Shown here in pieces: positions 32,716 through 45,783 of a DNA stretch of 64,000 nt. Numbering within the stretch: position 1 is the first letter of the stretch; each line of letters opens with the position of its first letter. The notes under the pieces are model-generated. The model was not told where the DNA came from, ran no database searches, and worked only from the letters and a program-made list of their open reading frames with translations. Both the position numbers and the translations under genes were made by a program. Source of the stretch: Dipteris shenzhenensis (taxonomy: Eukaryota > Polypodiophyta > Polypodiopsida > Gleicheniales); NCBI GenBank assembly GCA_047967505.1, contig CM106540.1. One strand, given 5' to 3'.

Positions 32716-33410
32716 AACATGAGCTTGTACATCACATTCAAGTCAATCTTGCCACTTATTACTTTCTCCCTGATGTAGTGATAGTGGATGTCTATATGTT
32801 TTGTTCTTGCATGGTAAATGGGATTCCTAGCCAAAATAATAGTACTTATGTTGTCACAGTAGATCAGTACTAGACTCCCAACTCAAAAAGAGTAATCTCA
32901 ACCAAGTTTCTTTACACGCTGCTATGGCACGTTCTATACTCGACTTCTATACTAAACAAAGCAACAGTGGGTTGTTTCTTGCTGCTCCAACTAATCACAC
33001 AAGAGAGAATGCATACCCACTAGTTGACCTTTTGTCATCAATGCTGCCATCCCAATCTGCATCGGTATAACCATGCAAGCATCCTCCTTCCTTGGCATAA
33101 AACAAACCAATGTTTATTGTGGTTTTCACATATCTAAGTATTCTTCTCACTGCATCAAGGTGACTCTTGCAAGGCTTTTGCATAAATTGACTCACCATAC
33201 CCAAAGCATAAATTGAGTCCAGAGTCTAGTGATGGTGGTAAGATGATATATGAGACTTCCAACCATCTTCTGGAACATAGTCACATCCTGCAAGTAGTAC
33301 CCATCATCAACCATCTTAGCATTTTGCTCAAGTGGTATTTCAATCAGTTTACATGTTGTCATACCATATTTTTCCAACATGTCCAAAGCATATTGCCTTT
33401 GTAGCATCCA
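32716..33410 (-). pseudogene. Copia RT end and RNase H
   Basis: MLQRQYALDMLEKYGMT, EIPLEQNAKM and FQKMVGSLIY mark the RT end; [27 protein letters not shown] and KRSTSGYAF mark RNase H. Stops and shifts are frequent beyond 32995. Confidence 0.75.
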
Positions 33411-33475
33411 AATAACATGTGGTGAATCTAATCTAAATTTTTTATAGCTTCTTCAAAACTTGAAGGCTCAACATG

Positions 33476-34330
33476 TTACACTTTGCTAACCATGTATGCA
33501 TAGTGCATCCTCATATATCTATTGTAAATTAATCTATCCACGGGATGTCTCACCCTTTTTGATCTTCTTAAGGGACTATGTACTTGCCATTTGCTTTCTA
33601 GCATGTAATGGCACATACTTTGAGACATCCTTTGTCTCTTAAGCTCTAACAAGCTGTTAATCACTCCCTTCATCACTATTTGCATCCTCAACACTCTCCT
33701 CAACTTCAACTTTTTGTTTGCCTTTGTCCACATGATTAATTTCCCTTAATCTACCACTCTATGGGCTCATACTAGCAATACTTTCCTCATGTTGTGATGG
33801 CCCTAACATCACTTTAATTGAGGGTCCAGCTTGCTATAATTTCATTTTTTCACCCTTTGGCATATGCTCATCTTGTACACAAATTGGTTTGGGCTGATAC
33901 CACACTTCATGCTCACTAAATTTCACATCTTGATTCTCATATACTTGTCTAGTGATGGCATCATAGCATTTATATCTCTTTCTCTCATATGGATATCCCA
34001 AAAATACACATTTTATAGCTCTTGGCTCCAACTTCTTCCTTATCTCATTTGGCCACATGCACATAACAAACATAGCCAAACACCTTCAAACAAGCCAAGG
34101 TTGGCTTGTACCCATTAAGCTTTTCAAAAGTTGTCAACCCATGTATGGCATTTGTGGGTGTTCTATTCATGATATACACAGCCGTATGCACCGCTTCAGC
34201 CAAAAAAATCAATGGCATGTTTATTTCGTCCATCATGTTTCTAGCCATGTCACCAATCACCCTATTCTTCCTTTCTGCAATGGAATTTTGTTGAGGAGTT
34301 TATCTACAAGTGACCCATCTTTGAATGCCT
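33476..34330 (-). pseudogene. Copia integrase C-terminus and linker
   Basis: VHTAVYIMNRTPTNAIHGLT, a segment with K-L-N-G-Y-K-P, LEPRAIKCVFLGYPYERKRY, then VYENQDVKFSEHEVWY belong to the integrase end. RRSKRVRHPVDRLIYNRY and MHYAYMVSKV lead to where RT should start but does not. Confidence 0.75.
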
Positions 34331-34658
34331 TGGCAATATAAAAACTCATCAAATTCAAAGTTCTATGATCATTCTAGTTTTGAGTAGCAACTCTATGTAG
34401 ACCATCTGTCTTCTTGGGGTTGCTCGGTATCTCCAAGCTTGTTGTAGGTCTCTCCTACCTACAAATCAACATGAATCATTAGTACAGATCAAGAAGGGGA
34501 TAAAAATCAGTAAATTGCTGGATGCCTTCTTGAAATCAATTAGTCACAGTGCCTACACGTGGGTTTATAAAAGATACATGGGGAAAACAAGCTCTAGATA
34601 ATGATGGATTGGGTGGTGCAAGCAATGGTAGCTGTGCGGCCTTTGTTGATACGTGGGT
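34331..34658. other. Anonymous DNA, no gene
   Basis: No feature recognised. Confidence 0.4.
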
Positions 34659-34730
34659 AACTGACGAAAGTGGTATTTGACCACACAGTCACTTCCTAGT
34701 GACGATTTTGCATCAACAAGCAACAAGAAT
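34659..34730 (-). repeat. Inverted 72-bp piece of copia leader
   Basis: Matches 63421-63492, part of the leader of the minus-strand copia at the right edge, with few mismatches. Here it lies in antisense orientation directly in front of plus-strand gag. Confidence 0.85.
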
Positions 34731-37700
34731 TTTTGAAGAGCAGAGAAATGGGGGTGCATCTTCTTTAGGAGGAACTTCAAAAGAAACTATCTTCTACTCA
34801 AATGCTGGAAGAGGTAGAGGCAGAGGTAGAGGAGGCCGATCTGCAGGCCATGGTAGAAATCAGAATATGCAGCAAACTCAAGAAAACCAGTCATATGCAG
34901 GAGGACATGGTAACTCTAGAGGCAGGGGGAGCCAAAGAGGCCGTGGTGGATGGCAGAGAGGCCAAAATGCAAACAGCAATGTTGAATGCTACTACTGTGG
35001 TAAAATGGGTCATATGGCTAAGGACTGCTACAAAAAGCAGAATGACATTATGAATGGAAAATTGCAGCAAGGCAATTATGCATCTTCCAGTAGACAGGGT
35101 CATGACAGAAATGAGCATCTATTTATGGTGCAACATATGACCAATTCTGTGACAAGTGCAGAAGAATGAAATGATGTGTGGTATGTTGACTCAGGTGCTT
35201 CAAACCACATGACAGGTCATGCAGAATGGATGCAGGATGCAAGGAAAATGGAAAAACCAGGATTTGTGGAGACTGGTGATGATACTACACATCCTATTGT
35301 GCAAATTGGTAAAACTCCTTTGTCTATGCAGGATGGGAAAAAGAAATACCTGTCTGATGTATTTCATGTCTGAACATCACCAAGAACCTGGTTTCTGTTG
35401 GTCAAATGGTTGTGCAGGGCTTGCAGGTTAGATTTAATCCTCATGGATGCTTTGTTGAGGATATGAAAAATAATGGTCGCTTGATAGCAAAAGGAAATAA
35501 GAAGGGCACGATGTTTACGTTGGATGTGGACATGCCTGAATTGAGTGCAACAATGTTTGCACATGGGACTGGTGTAGTTGCAGATATTGATATCTGGCAT
35601 AAATGCATTGGTCATGTTAATATACAGTGACTTAAATCAATGCAAGCCCAAAATATTGTTGCAGGATTGCCTAAATTCAAGGTTGCAGAAATGCATAAGG
35701 TTTGTGAAGCCTGTCGATTTGGAAAACAAGCAAGGAAACCATTTCCTAGGCATGTTCAAGAGAGTAAAAAGCCATTGGAATTAATCCACTCTGATGTGTG
35801 GACTACTAAAGCTGCATCTATTGGAGGCTGTCACTATTTTGTCACTTTTATTGATGACTTCAACAGAAAAGTTTGGGTGTATTTTATGAAAAAGAAAAGT
35901 GAAGTGTTTGGGCACTTCAAAGCTTTTAAAGCTATGGTTGAAAAAGAAACAGGCCTGCAAATAAAACGCCTAAGGTCAGATGGAGGGGGAGAGTACCTCT
36001 CAAATGAGTTTGCAAGGTTCCTACAGGAGCATGGCATAAAGAACAAATATTCATGCAGTCATACGCCATAGCAAAATGGAATTGCAGAAAGGAAAAATAG
36101 GCATAGTAGAGAGGTATCTCGTGCCATGCTAAATGAAAAAGATCTACCAGATTATTATTGGGGTGAAGCAGTTGCTACAGCAGTTTATATAATGAACAAG
36201 ACTCCCACTGCAGCAATACATGGCATGATGCTAGAGGAGATGTATACTGGTAGGAAACCAGACATTTCTCATTTGAAAATTTTTGGTTGCATTGCCTATG
36301 TCCATGTGCCAGATGAGTTGAGGTCCAAGTTGAATCCAAAAGTTGAGAAGTGTGTCTTTATTGGTTATTCTTTGCAGCAGAAAGGGTATAGATGCTATAA
36401 CCCTTCTACACGTAAGTTCACAGTGAGCAGAGGTTGTTTTTGATGAGATGAGCAGCTGGTATAAACCAGTAAATGTGATGATTGATGTAGATGCACAAAA
36501 TGGTAATGCTGCGCAAAATTCACAGCAGCAATCACAAAATATCAGTGGACCTGCAGTGTCCTCTAGCAGTGGTTCACATACTTTGCCATGGACAGGTAGA
36601 TTGAGATCAGGAGAATCTCCTCAAAGTTATGCAGATAGTGGTACGCAGGTATCACGAAAAGGAAAAGAGAAGGTAGATCAGCCCATGTTTGATGTGAATG
36701 CAGGTCACTCTTATGTGGATGGTGAATCAAGTGGCTCAGAACAGAGCATTGATGATGAGTTGGGTATTCCTTCTGTTGTTACACCTCGAGTAAGGAAGAC
36801 CAGGGATGTTCTGAGAGCACTTGGAAGTGAGCCTATTTTGCGCAGGTCTACCAGAGCTAGGTATCCTGTGGATAGGCTGAAATATGATGGATTTATAGCC
36901 CTTCACTATGCCTATATGGTCAAAGTGATACAGGAACCAGAACCTACTTCTTTTGAGCAAGCCATGGGAAATGAAAAATGGGAGAAAGCCATGGATGAAG
37001 AAATGGATGCCTTGGAAGCAAATGCTACATGGGAATTGGTCCCTTTGCCTAAAGACAAGAATGCAATTAGCTGTAAGTGGGTTTATAAGATCAAGCACAA
37101 TGCAGATGGTTCTGTGAATAGATACAAGGCAAGATTAGTTGTCAAGGGGTATGCACAGACATAAGGCATTGATTATGAAGAAACTTTCAGTCCGGTTGCA
37201 AGGATGGCAACCGTAAGAGCAGCCATTGCTATGGCTGCATCAAAGGGATGGTCTTTACATCAGATGGATGTAAAGAATGCCTTCTTGCATGGTGATTTGC
37301 AAGAAGAGGTCTGTATGGAGCAGCCACTAGGTTATGTTCATGCTCTTCATCCTGAGTTTGTTTTCAGGTTGAAGAAAGCCTTGTATGGCTTGAACCAAGC
37401 ACCTAGAGCATGGTCTGACAAGATAGGACAGTATCTTGTCACTATTGGCTTTCAGATTTCCAAGGGAGATTTCTCACTCTATGTGAGAAAAACAGAGAAA
37501 GGTATTATGCTGCTTGTCATTGATGTTGATGATTTGATCATCACAGGTGATAGTGATGAAGATATCCTTCATGTGAAAATGCTATTGAGGCAGAAGTTTG
37601 AGATGGAGGATTTGGGAGAGCTACGTTATTTCTTGGGCATTGAGGTGATTAGATCACCAAGTGGGATACAGCTCTTGCAGAGGCAGTATGGATTGGACAT

Positions 37701-38483
37701 GCTATCCAAATATGGGATGACAGGCTGTAAGCCTATTTCAATTCCTTTGGAGCAGAATGTGAAGCTGAGCATAGATGCAGGTGAGCTTTTGGAAGACCCT
37801 ACTATGTACAAACGCATAGTAGGAAGTTTGATTTATATGACTATTACCAGGCCAGATCTAAGCTATGCTGTTGGATTGGTAAGTCAGTTTATGTAGGCTC
37901 CAAGGAAACCGCATTTGGATGTGGCTAGACACATACTCAGGTATGTGAAGTCCACATTGTAGTATGGACTATTTTATGAGGATGGGGTTCAGATACAGTT
38001 GCATGGATACACTGATGCTGATTGGGCTGGTAGTATTTCTGATAGACGATCTACCAGTGGATATGTGTTCTCTTTTGGGAGTGCTGCAGTCACTTGGAGT
38101 AGCAAGAAACAGCCTACAGTTGCCTTGTCGAGCACAGAGGCTGAGTACAGGGGTGCAGCAATGGCTGCATGTGAGGTAGCTTGGTTGCATAAGCTACTTT
38201 ATGATATGCATCAGTCTACAAATGGGCCAGTTGTCATTTATTGTGACAACATGAGTAGTATACACTTGGCAAATAACCCAGTCTTTCATGCTAGAACAAA
38301 GCACATTGAGGTGCATTATCACTATGTGCGGGAGAAGGTTTTACTAGGTCTTATTGATCTAGCTTATGTCAGCACAAAGGATCAAGTAGCTAACATATTC
38401 ACGAAGGTATTGGGCACAGAGAAGCTGCGCAAGTTCAGAGACTTGCTTGGTGTGCAAGAATTGGGATTGAGCTCGAGGGGGAG
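34731..38483 (+). pseudogene. Copia unit A gag-pol
   Basis: Gag: EEQRNGGASSLGGTSK, Arg/Gly-rich RNA-binding stretch, zinc knuckle CYYCGKMGHMAKDC (about 34987). Protease WYVDSGASNHMTGH. Integrase: HKVCEACRFGKQA, LIHSDVWTT, RSDGGGEY, E in [55 protein letters not shown]; the catalytic motif reads DVDD instead of YVDD. RNase [38 protein letters not shown]. Breaks: stop 35167-35169, one-base deletion near 35371, stop 35628-35630 shared with unit B, stop near 36070, stop near 37163, stops near 37895 and 37961. Confidence 0.9.
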
Positions 38484-38836
38484 TGTTGAAATATCGAGCT
38501 CCACTCGCGATATGCTAGGGTGACCGTTGTGCATTTATGTCATCGACTTGTTAGCTGCAGATGCGGTTGGTACACCGCCCACGAATAATAGCTGGATGAC
38601 AGCTATCCTTATCTACTCTAGTGTGTGGCTCAGTTAGTATGCCACCTTAGTTAGTTGAGTTTGGTTTTGAGACCCACATATAGGGTTCTTCTATTTCTTT
38701 GTACTTGAGTTCTTTTGGCTTTTACAACTAAGAAGAGGGAAACTGTTTTCAGCCTCCATTTGTGTGTGTATTCCCCCATTGTGTATGTGAGAAAGCCGCA
38801 AGTGAGACTCCTTTCCTCTCTCCCACTATCTTCACA
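38484..38836 (+). repeat. LTR between copia units A and B
   Basis: 353 bp, TGTTGAAATATCGAGC to TATCTTCACA, preceded by polypurine tract CGAGGGGGAG. About 19 substitutions and one short indel from 42331-42682. Confidence 0.92.
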
Positions 38837-41800
38837 GAATGCTACTACTATGGTAAAATGGGTCATATGGCTAAGTACTGCTACAAAAAGCAGAATGACA
38901 TTATGAATGGAAATTGCAACAAGGCAATTATGCATCTTCTAGTAGACAGTGTGATGACAGAAATGAGCATCTATTTATGGTGCAGCACATGACCAATTCT
39001 GTGAAAAGTGTAGAAGAACGAAATGATGTGTGGTATGTTGACTCAAGTGCGTCAAACCACATGACAGGTCATGCAGAGTGGATGCAGGATGCAAGGAAAA
39101 TGGAAAAACTAGGATTTGTGGAGACTGGTGATGATACTGCACATCCTATTGTGCAGATTGGTAAAATTCCTTTGTCTATGGAGGATGGGAAAAAGAAATA
39201 CTTGTCTGATGTATTTCATGTCCCGAACATCACCAAGAACTTGGTTTCTGTTGGTCAAATGGTTGAGCAGGGCTTGCAAGTCAGATTTAATCCTCATGGA
39301 TGCTTTGTTGAGGATATGAAAAATAACGGTCGCTTGATAGCAAAAGGAAAGAAGAAAGGCAGGATGTTTACATTGGATGCGGACATGCTTAAATTGAGTG
39401 CAGCCATGCTTGCACATGGGACCAGTGTAGTTACAGATATTGATATCTGGCATAAATGCATTGGTCATGTTAATATACAGTGACTTAAATCAATGCAAGC
39501 CCAAAATGTTGTTGCAGGATTGCCTAAATTCAAGGTTGCAGAAATGCATAAGGTTTGTGAAGCGTCAATTTGGAAAACAGGCAAGGAAACCATTTCCTAG
39601 GCATGTTCAAGAGAGTAAAAAGCCATTGGAATTAATCCACTCTGATGTGTGGACTACTAAAGCTGCATCTATTGGAGGCTGTCACTATTTTGTCACTTTT
39701 ATTGATGACTACAGCAGAAAAGTTTGGGTGTATTTTATGAAAAAGAAAAGTGAAGTGTTTGGGCACTTCAAAGCTTTTAAAGCTATGGTTGAAAAAGAAA
39801 CAGGCCTGCAAATAAAATGCCTAAGGTCAGATGGAGGCGGAGAGTACCTCTCAAATGAGTTTGCAAGGTTCCTACAGAAGCATGGCATAAAGCAGCAATA
39901 TTCATGCAGTCATACCCCACAGCAAAATGGACTTGCAGAAAGGAAAAACAGGCATATTGGAGAGGTATCTCGGGCCATGCTAAATGAAAAAAATATACCA
40001 AATTATTATTGGGCTGAAGTAGTTGCTACAACAGTTTACATAATGAACAGGACTCCCATTGCAGCAATACATGGCATGATGCCAGAGGAGATGTATACTG
40101 GTAGGAAACCAGACATTTCTCATTTGAAAATTTTTGGTTGCATTGCCTATGTTCATGTGCCAGATGAGTTGAGGTCCAAGTTGGATCCAAAAGTTGAGAA
40201 GTGCATCTTTATTGGTTATTCTCTGTAGCAGAAAGGGTATAGATGCTATAACCCTTCTACTCGTAATTTTATAGTGAGCAGAGATTTTTGATGAGATGAG
40301 CAGCTGGTATAACCAGTAAATGTGATGATTGATGTAGATGCACAAAATGGTAATGCTGCATAGGATTCACAGCAGCAATCACAAAATATCAGTGGACCTG
40401 CAGTGTTCTCTAGCAGTGGTTCACATACTTCGCCATGGACAGGCAGATTGAGATCAAGAGAATCTCCTCAAAGCAATGCAGATAGTGGTACGCAGGTATC
40501 ACAAAAAGGAAAAGAGAAGGTAGATCAGCCCATGTTTGATGTGAATGCAGGTCACTCTTATGTGGATGGTGAATCCAGTGGCTCAGAACAGAGCATTGAT
40601 GATGAGTTGGGTATTCCTTCTGTTGTTACACCTGGAGTAAGGAAGACCAGGGATGTTTTGAGAGCACCTAGAAGTGAGCCTATTTTGCGCAGGTCTACCA
40701 GAGCTAGGTATCTTGTGGATAGGTTGAAATATGATGGATTTACAGCCATTCAGTATGCCTATATGGTCAAAGTGATACAGGAACCAGAACCCACTTCTTT
40801 TGAGCAAGCCATGGGAAATGAAAAATGGGAGAAAGCCATGGATGAAGAAATGGATGCCTTGGAAGCAAATGCTACCTGGGAATTGGTGCCTTTGCCTAAA
40901 GACAAGAATGCAATTGGCTGTAAGTGGGTTTATAAGATCAAGCGCAATGTAGATGGTTCTGTGAATAGATACAAGGCAAGATTAGTTGTCAAGGGCTATG
41001 CACAAACATATGGCATTGATTATGAAGAAACATTCAGTCCGGTTGCAAGGATGGCAACAATAAGAGCAGTCATTGCTATGGCTACATCAAAGGGATGGTC
41101 TTTACATCAGATGGATGTAAAGAATGCCTTCTTGCATGGTGATTTGCAAGAAGAGGTCTTTATGGAGCAGCCACCAGGTTATGTTCATGCCATTCATCCT
41201 GAGTTTGTTTGCAGGTTGAAGAAAGCCTTGGATGGCTTGAAGCAAGCACCTAGAGCATGGTCTAACAAGATAGGACAGTATCTTGTCACTATTGGCTTTC
41301 AGATTTCCAAGGCAGATTTCTCACTCTATGTGAGAAAAACAGAGAAAGGTATTATGCTGCTTGTCATTTATGTTGATGATTTGATAATCACAGGTGATAG
41401 TGATGAAGATATCCTTCATGTGAAAATGCTATTGAAGTAGAAGTTGGAGATGAAGGATCTGGGAGAGCTGCATTATTTCTTGGGCATTGAGGTGATTAGA
41501 TCACCAAGTGGGATACAACTCTTGCAGAGGCAGTATGGATTGGACATGCTGTCCAAATATGGGATGACAGGCTGTAAGCCTATTTCCGTTCCTTTGGAGC
41601 AGAATGTGAAGCTGAGCACAGATGCAGGTGAGCCTCTGGAAGACCCTACTATGTACAGACGCATAGTAGGTAGTTTGATTTATATGACTATTACCAGGCC
41701 AGATTTAAGCTATGCTGTTGGATTGGTAAGTCAGTTTATGCAGGCTCCAAGGAAACCGCATTTGGATGCGGCTAGACGCATACTCAGGTATGTGAAGTCC

Positions 41801-42330
41801 ACATTGCAGTATGGACTATTTTATGAGGCTGGGGTTTAGATATAGTTGCATGGATACACTGATGCTGATTGGGCTAGTAGTACTTCTGATAGACGATCTA
41901 CCAGTGGATATGTGTTCTCTTTTGGGAGTGCTACAGTCACCTGGAGCAGCAAGAAACAGCCTACAGTTGCCTTGTCGAGCACAGAGGCTGAGTACAAGGG
42001 TGCAGCAATGGCTGCATGTGAGGTAGCTTGGTTGCATAAGCTACTTTATGATATGCATTAGTCTACATATGGGCCAGTTGTCATTTATTGTGACAACTTG
42101 AGCAGTATACACTTGGCAAATAACCCAGTCTATCATGCTAGAACAAAGCACATTGAGGTGCATTATCACTATGTGCGGGAGAAGGTTTTACTAGGTCTTA
42201 TTGATCTAGTTTATGTCAGCATAGAGGATCAGGTCTCTGACATATTCACGAAGGCATTGGGCGTAGAGAAGCTATGCAAGTTCAGAGACCTACTTGGTGT
42301 GCAAGAATTGGGATTGAGCTTGAGGGGGAG
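38837..42330 (+). pseudogene. Copia unit B gag-pol
   Basis: Same domain order as unit A. Gag knuckle is altered (CYYYGKMGHMAKYC, second Cys to Tyr). Protease WYVDSSASNHM has DSS for DSG. Integrase keeps SDVWTT, RSDGGGEY and ERKNRH. RT keeps YVDD (LLVIYVDDLII) but reads LKKALDGLKQAPRAW. RNase H has [11 protein letters not shown] and [10 protein letters not shown]. Breaks: stop 39481-39483 (shared with A), two-base loss near 39566 in the integrase zinc site, stop 40226-40228, shift near 40290, stop near 40362, stops near 41438, 41837 and 42059. Confidence 0.9.
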
Positions 42331-42682
42331 TGTTGAGATATCGAGCTCCACTCGTGATATGCCAGGGTGACCGTTGTGCATTTATGTCACCGACTTGTTA
42401 GCTGCAGATGCGGTTGGTACACTGCCCACGAATAATAGCTGGATGAAAGCTATCCTTATCCACTCTAGTTCGTGGCTCAGTTAGTATGCCACCTCAGTTA
42501 GTTGAGTTTTGTTTGAGACCCACATATAGGGTTCTTCTATTTCTTTGTACTAGAGTTCTTTTGGCTTTCACAACTAAAAAGAGGAAAACTGTTTTCAGCC
42601 TCCACCTGTGTGTGTATTCCCCCATTGTGTATGTGAGAAAGCCGCAAGTGAGACTCCTTCCCTCTCTCCCACTATCTTCACA
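42331..42682 (+). repeat. 3' LTR of copia unit B
   Basis: 352 bp, TGTTGAGATATCGAGC to TATCTTCACA, preceded by TTGAGGGGGAG. Confidence 0.92.
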
Positions 42683-42859
42683 TGGACATGGTTGCGATCG
42701 CCTATACAGTATTCTAAATATCGTCGTTGCATTTATTCTTTCTGCTTTGGCTGCTTCATTTCTCTCAATCCACTTCTGCATCTCCTTGCTATCGAGGATA
42801 CAAAACTTATTGAATTCTTCCATTTCCTCTTTGCTCATCTTTCTTTCAATCCCTTTTCC

Positions 42860-45423
42860 TTAGGGAACCTCACCAATGATGTGATCACCATCCTTGGTAT
42901 GCCAAGCTTGTGGCATATCAGGATCCGTGGATGCAAGAAACTCTGTGATATATACTAATGACTCTTGCACAAGCCATCCCTCTGCTATGATTGCTTCTAG
43001 TCTTGGTCTTTGTCTTACAAATCCCTTCAAAGTTTTCATAAACCACTCGAGGAAAAACATCCACCAACTATGAACGGTACCTGCAATGGCCACCTCATCA
43101 ACTATGTGCACAAGCAAGTGCACTTGAGTTGTCATAATGCTCGAGGGAAAGTGTTTCTCAAGCAAGCATACAACTTCGATGGATTCCACCCTAGCCTTCT
43201 TGATGCTCGATATGGATATCTCTTTTTGAGATATCCACCTATTTCACATGCCCATGTAAGATATATTCACAATTAGTCTATAGATTATTCAGCTTAAATT
43301 GAAGAAAATGCAATCAATGCGATTTGATAATAAGCATACCTCACAATACCACTGATATTGAATATAGCATTTCTAACATCTTCTTGTAAGCACCGTTTTA
43401 TTGTAATTGGGAGGATGAACTATCAAAGCAACAAAAAAGTCATGTCAATAATATAACATAATCATAATTACACTAACGCATCACGATTATCGGTACACTA
43501 ATCCTACAGCTTAGAATACTTGTAAGACATTGTGCCAATCATGGGTTTTGAGCCCACTAAGCTTATTGTCCTTTGAAAATGCTCCTTTTAAGCAATGCAT
43601 GTACCCTGTGGGTGTTTGAAAAGAGGCAATGTCTGCCTTGATCGCTGCCTCCTCTCTCATGGAGAGGATCCATGTTGCTTTTGAGAGGACAACTTTTCCT
43701 AAAGCACACACTTGGGGCCACAAAGGAGACATCCTATTCATAGCATGCAAGTCTTCTCGCAATCCTCTTGAGTCTTTGGAACCAACCAAGTGTGCCCAAA
43801 TAGTAGTCCCCACATTCTTGAAGATATGCATAGGATCCAATACATGATTGATTTGTAACTGACCCCAATCAGGAAGCTTGTGAAAGATCGATAGCCTCTT
43901 CATACCACGAGGATGTTCCTCTCCATTCGCCCTGCAAGCCTAAATCCAATCACTTGCCTTCAAATATGGTGGTGGTGGATCAAGCTAACCTCCACGCGTG
44001 AGATGGTCCAACGGAAGGTATCGAGCATGACCTTCATAAACATTTTTCTTCATATGTTTGGAGTATCGTGCAAGCGATTTCAAACCCGGTCCACAAACAA
44101 GACAAGCATGTTACCCACTTGTAACAAGTCCTGCATGCATGCATGGATGTGTTAGTATAAGACATGCATGTGAAAGAGAGTCATAAAAGCATAATCCTAT
44201 ATTATACATGTAAACACAACCACATACCTACGCACTCTCCATATCCTGGGTAGTCATGCATGGTCCACATCAAGATACCACCCCTGACCAAAATATGATT
44301 GGTATGTCTAGGAGCTTTAAAAATATCAAAGACCCGCACTTCTCTCCATAAGATCTGTAACTCTTGTATCAAAGGTGCCATGTACATGTCCATATTTTTG
44401 GCCTTGTACTTCATTGGCACAAGTAGTGCAAGCATGAGGTGTCCCTTCTTTATTGTTAGCCATGGTGGGATATTATAATTCACTAAGACTATGGGCCATG
44501 TCGACCAAGATGTCGAGCATAACCTGAAAGGATTCACGTCGTCCAGCCCAAGATGTAAGTTGCGTGGCTCCCTCACAAAGTTTGGCCACTAATTGTCTAT
44601 GTGCTTCCAAGCTGCACACTCTACGGGAATTCTCAATGTGCCATTAGTGGACCGATGAGATGCATGCCAAGTCATCAAATCCGCTATGGATTTGCATCGG
44701 AACATGTGCTATATTCTTGCAATGATGGGAAAGTGTCTCAAGACCTTTACCGGTATCTACTCACCCTACAAGTCATCTCTATATCATTGTTCCCCATACT
44801 TCAAACAACTAGCCAAATCTCCATGCTCATGACGAAAGAGAATACAGTCATTAGAGAAAGCATGGATGGTATCATAATCCATACCCATAATTGTTAGCAT
44901 CTTCTTCGCTTCATCTCTTGATGTGGGCATGGTATTTGGTGCAGGCAACATCTTCTGCAGCAACCTATCACAATTCAAACATACATAGGCTTCGAATAAT
45001 GATGATTCTCAAACATACATGATGATTCTCAAAACAAACAATATCCATATGATGAGCCAAATTAATGCAGGAGATAACCTCATTAAGGCCGAGACACTTG
45101 TATCCGACCACCCATACTTTGCTTGCAGATTCAAGATTGAGAGACAAGCCCATAGTTTAGACATCCTAGCACCCTCGTACAACTGTGTTGATTGCAACTC
45201 TCGCATATTGACCTTAGACTCTAACATCACGTGTACATGTGATGTAGTGTCCCCAAAAATAGAATCGACTATGTCCACCATACCCTCATTATCATCTAGC
45301 ACATCTGGGAGACTATATTCTTGCTCAAAGTGTGAAGGTATATGTGCACCCTCATCACCCTCCTCATCTTGTCTCAAGAATTCATGTAAATATAAGATCT
45401 TGTCTCAAGGTTTCATGTCATAA
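42860..45423 (-). pseudogene. CACTA (En/Spm) TNP2-like transposase
   Basis: The transposase would cut and paste a CACTA DNA transposon. Minus-strand pieces in protein order: QLYEGARMSKLWACL (about 45190), LLQKMLPAPNTMPTSRDEA with DYDTIHAFSNDCILFRHEH (44784-44978), then LGLDDVNPF, IPPWLTIKKGHLMLALLVP and ILMWTMHDYPGYG (44202-44576). NHVLDPMHIFKNV, SREEAAIKAD-like sequence, GYMHCLKGAFSKD and LKTHDWHNVLQ lie at 43511-43903. The DUF4218-like end (VVCLLEKHFPSSIMTTQ, W-F-M-K-T-L-K-G-F-V-R, IIAEGWLVQESL) is at 42860-43189. Introns or deletions separate the blocks. Frames are broken, so it is probably inactive. Confidence 0.82.
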
Positions 45424-45783
45424 TGGTATCCAATATTAATCACGAACTCAAATAGCATTGACTTACCGATGATCCATCACCACGTGCAATACCAACGGTG
45501 GGTATTGGTTTAGGCTCCTCCCCATACATCCGCAAGTGGCGCATGACAATACAACGTTGATGTCATACTTCTCGCTTGCAATGAGTGCAATGACAATACA
45601 ACCTCTCTATAAGCCACTCTGCGCTCTCGGGTGTTGGTGCATCATCTGACAAGCTTCCACTCGTCCTTTCCATCTGCACACTTCCAAAATCACAACATGA
45701 GCTGCAAGGAAATCTATTAAGATCCAAAAAATAGCCACCCATGAGCTCCTTTTCTCTCTTCTAACAATAAGTGCCCTGAATCG

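Larger units (their letters stand above)
32699..34330 (-). mobile_element. Gutted Ty1/copia fragment
   Basis: Minus-strand remains in the order integrase C-terminus, linker, RT end, RNase H, polypurine tract. The RT core is missing between about 33476 and 33420. It is distantly related to the 34.7-42.7 kb family. The polypurine tract (GCTTGAGGGGGAG on the minus strand, about 32703-32715) suggests an LTR starting TGTAGATG at 32698, but its far end is not defined. Confidence 0.7.
34731..38836 (+). mobile_element. Copia unit A (5' truncated)
   Basis: First of two head-to-tail units of one copia family. It has most of gag, then protease, integrase, RT, RNase H and a 3' LTR, but no 5' LTR, primer site or gag start. 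Its 3' LTR is directly followed by the middle of gag of unit B. Confidence 0.88.
38837..42682 (+). mobile_element. Copia unit B (starts in mid-gag)
   Basis: Begins at GAATGCTACTACTATGG, equivalent to about 34986 in unit A, directly after the LTR, and runs to its own 3' LTR. Leader, primer site and the first part of gag are absent. Confidence 0.88.
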
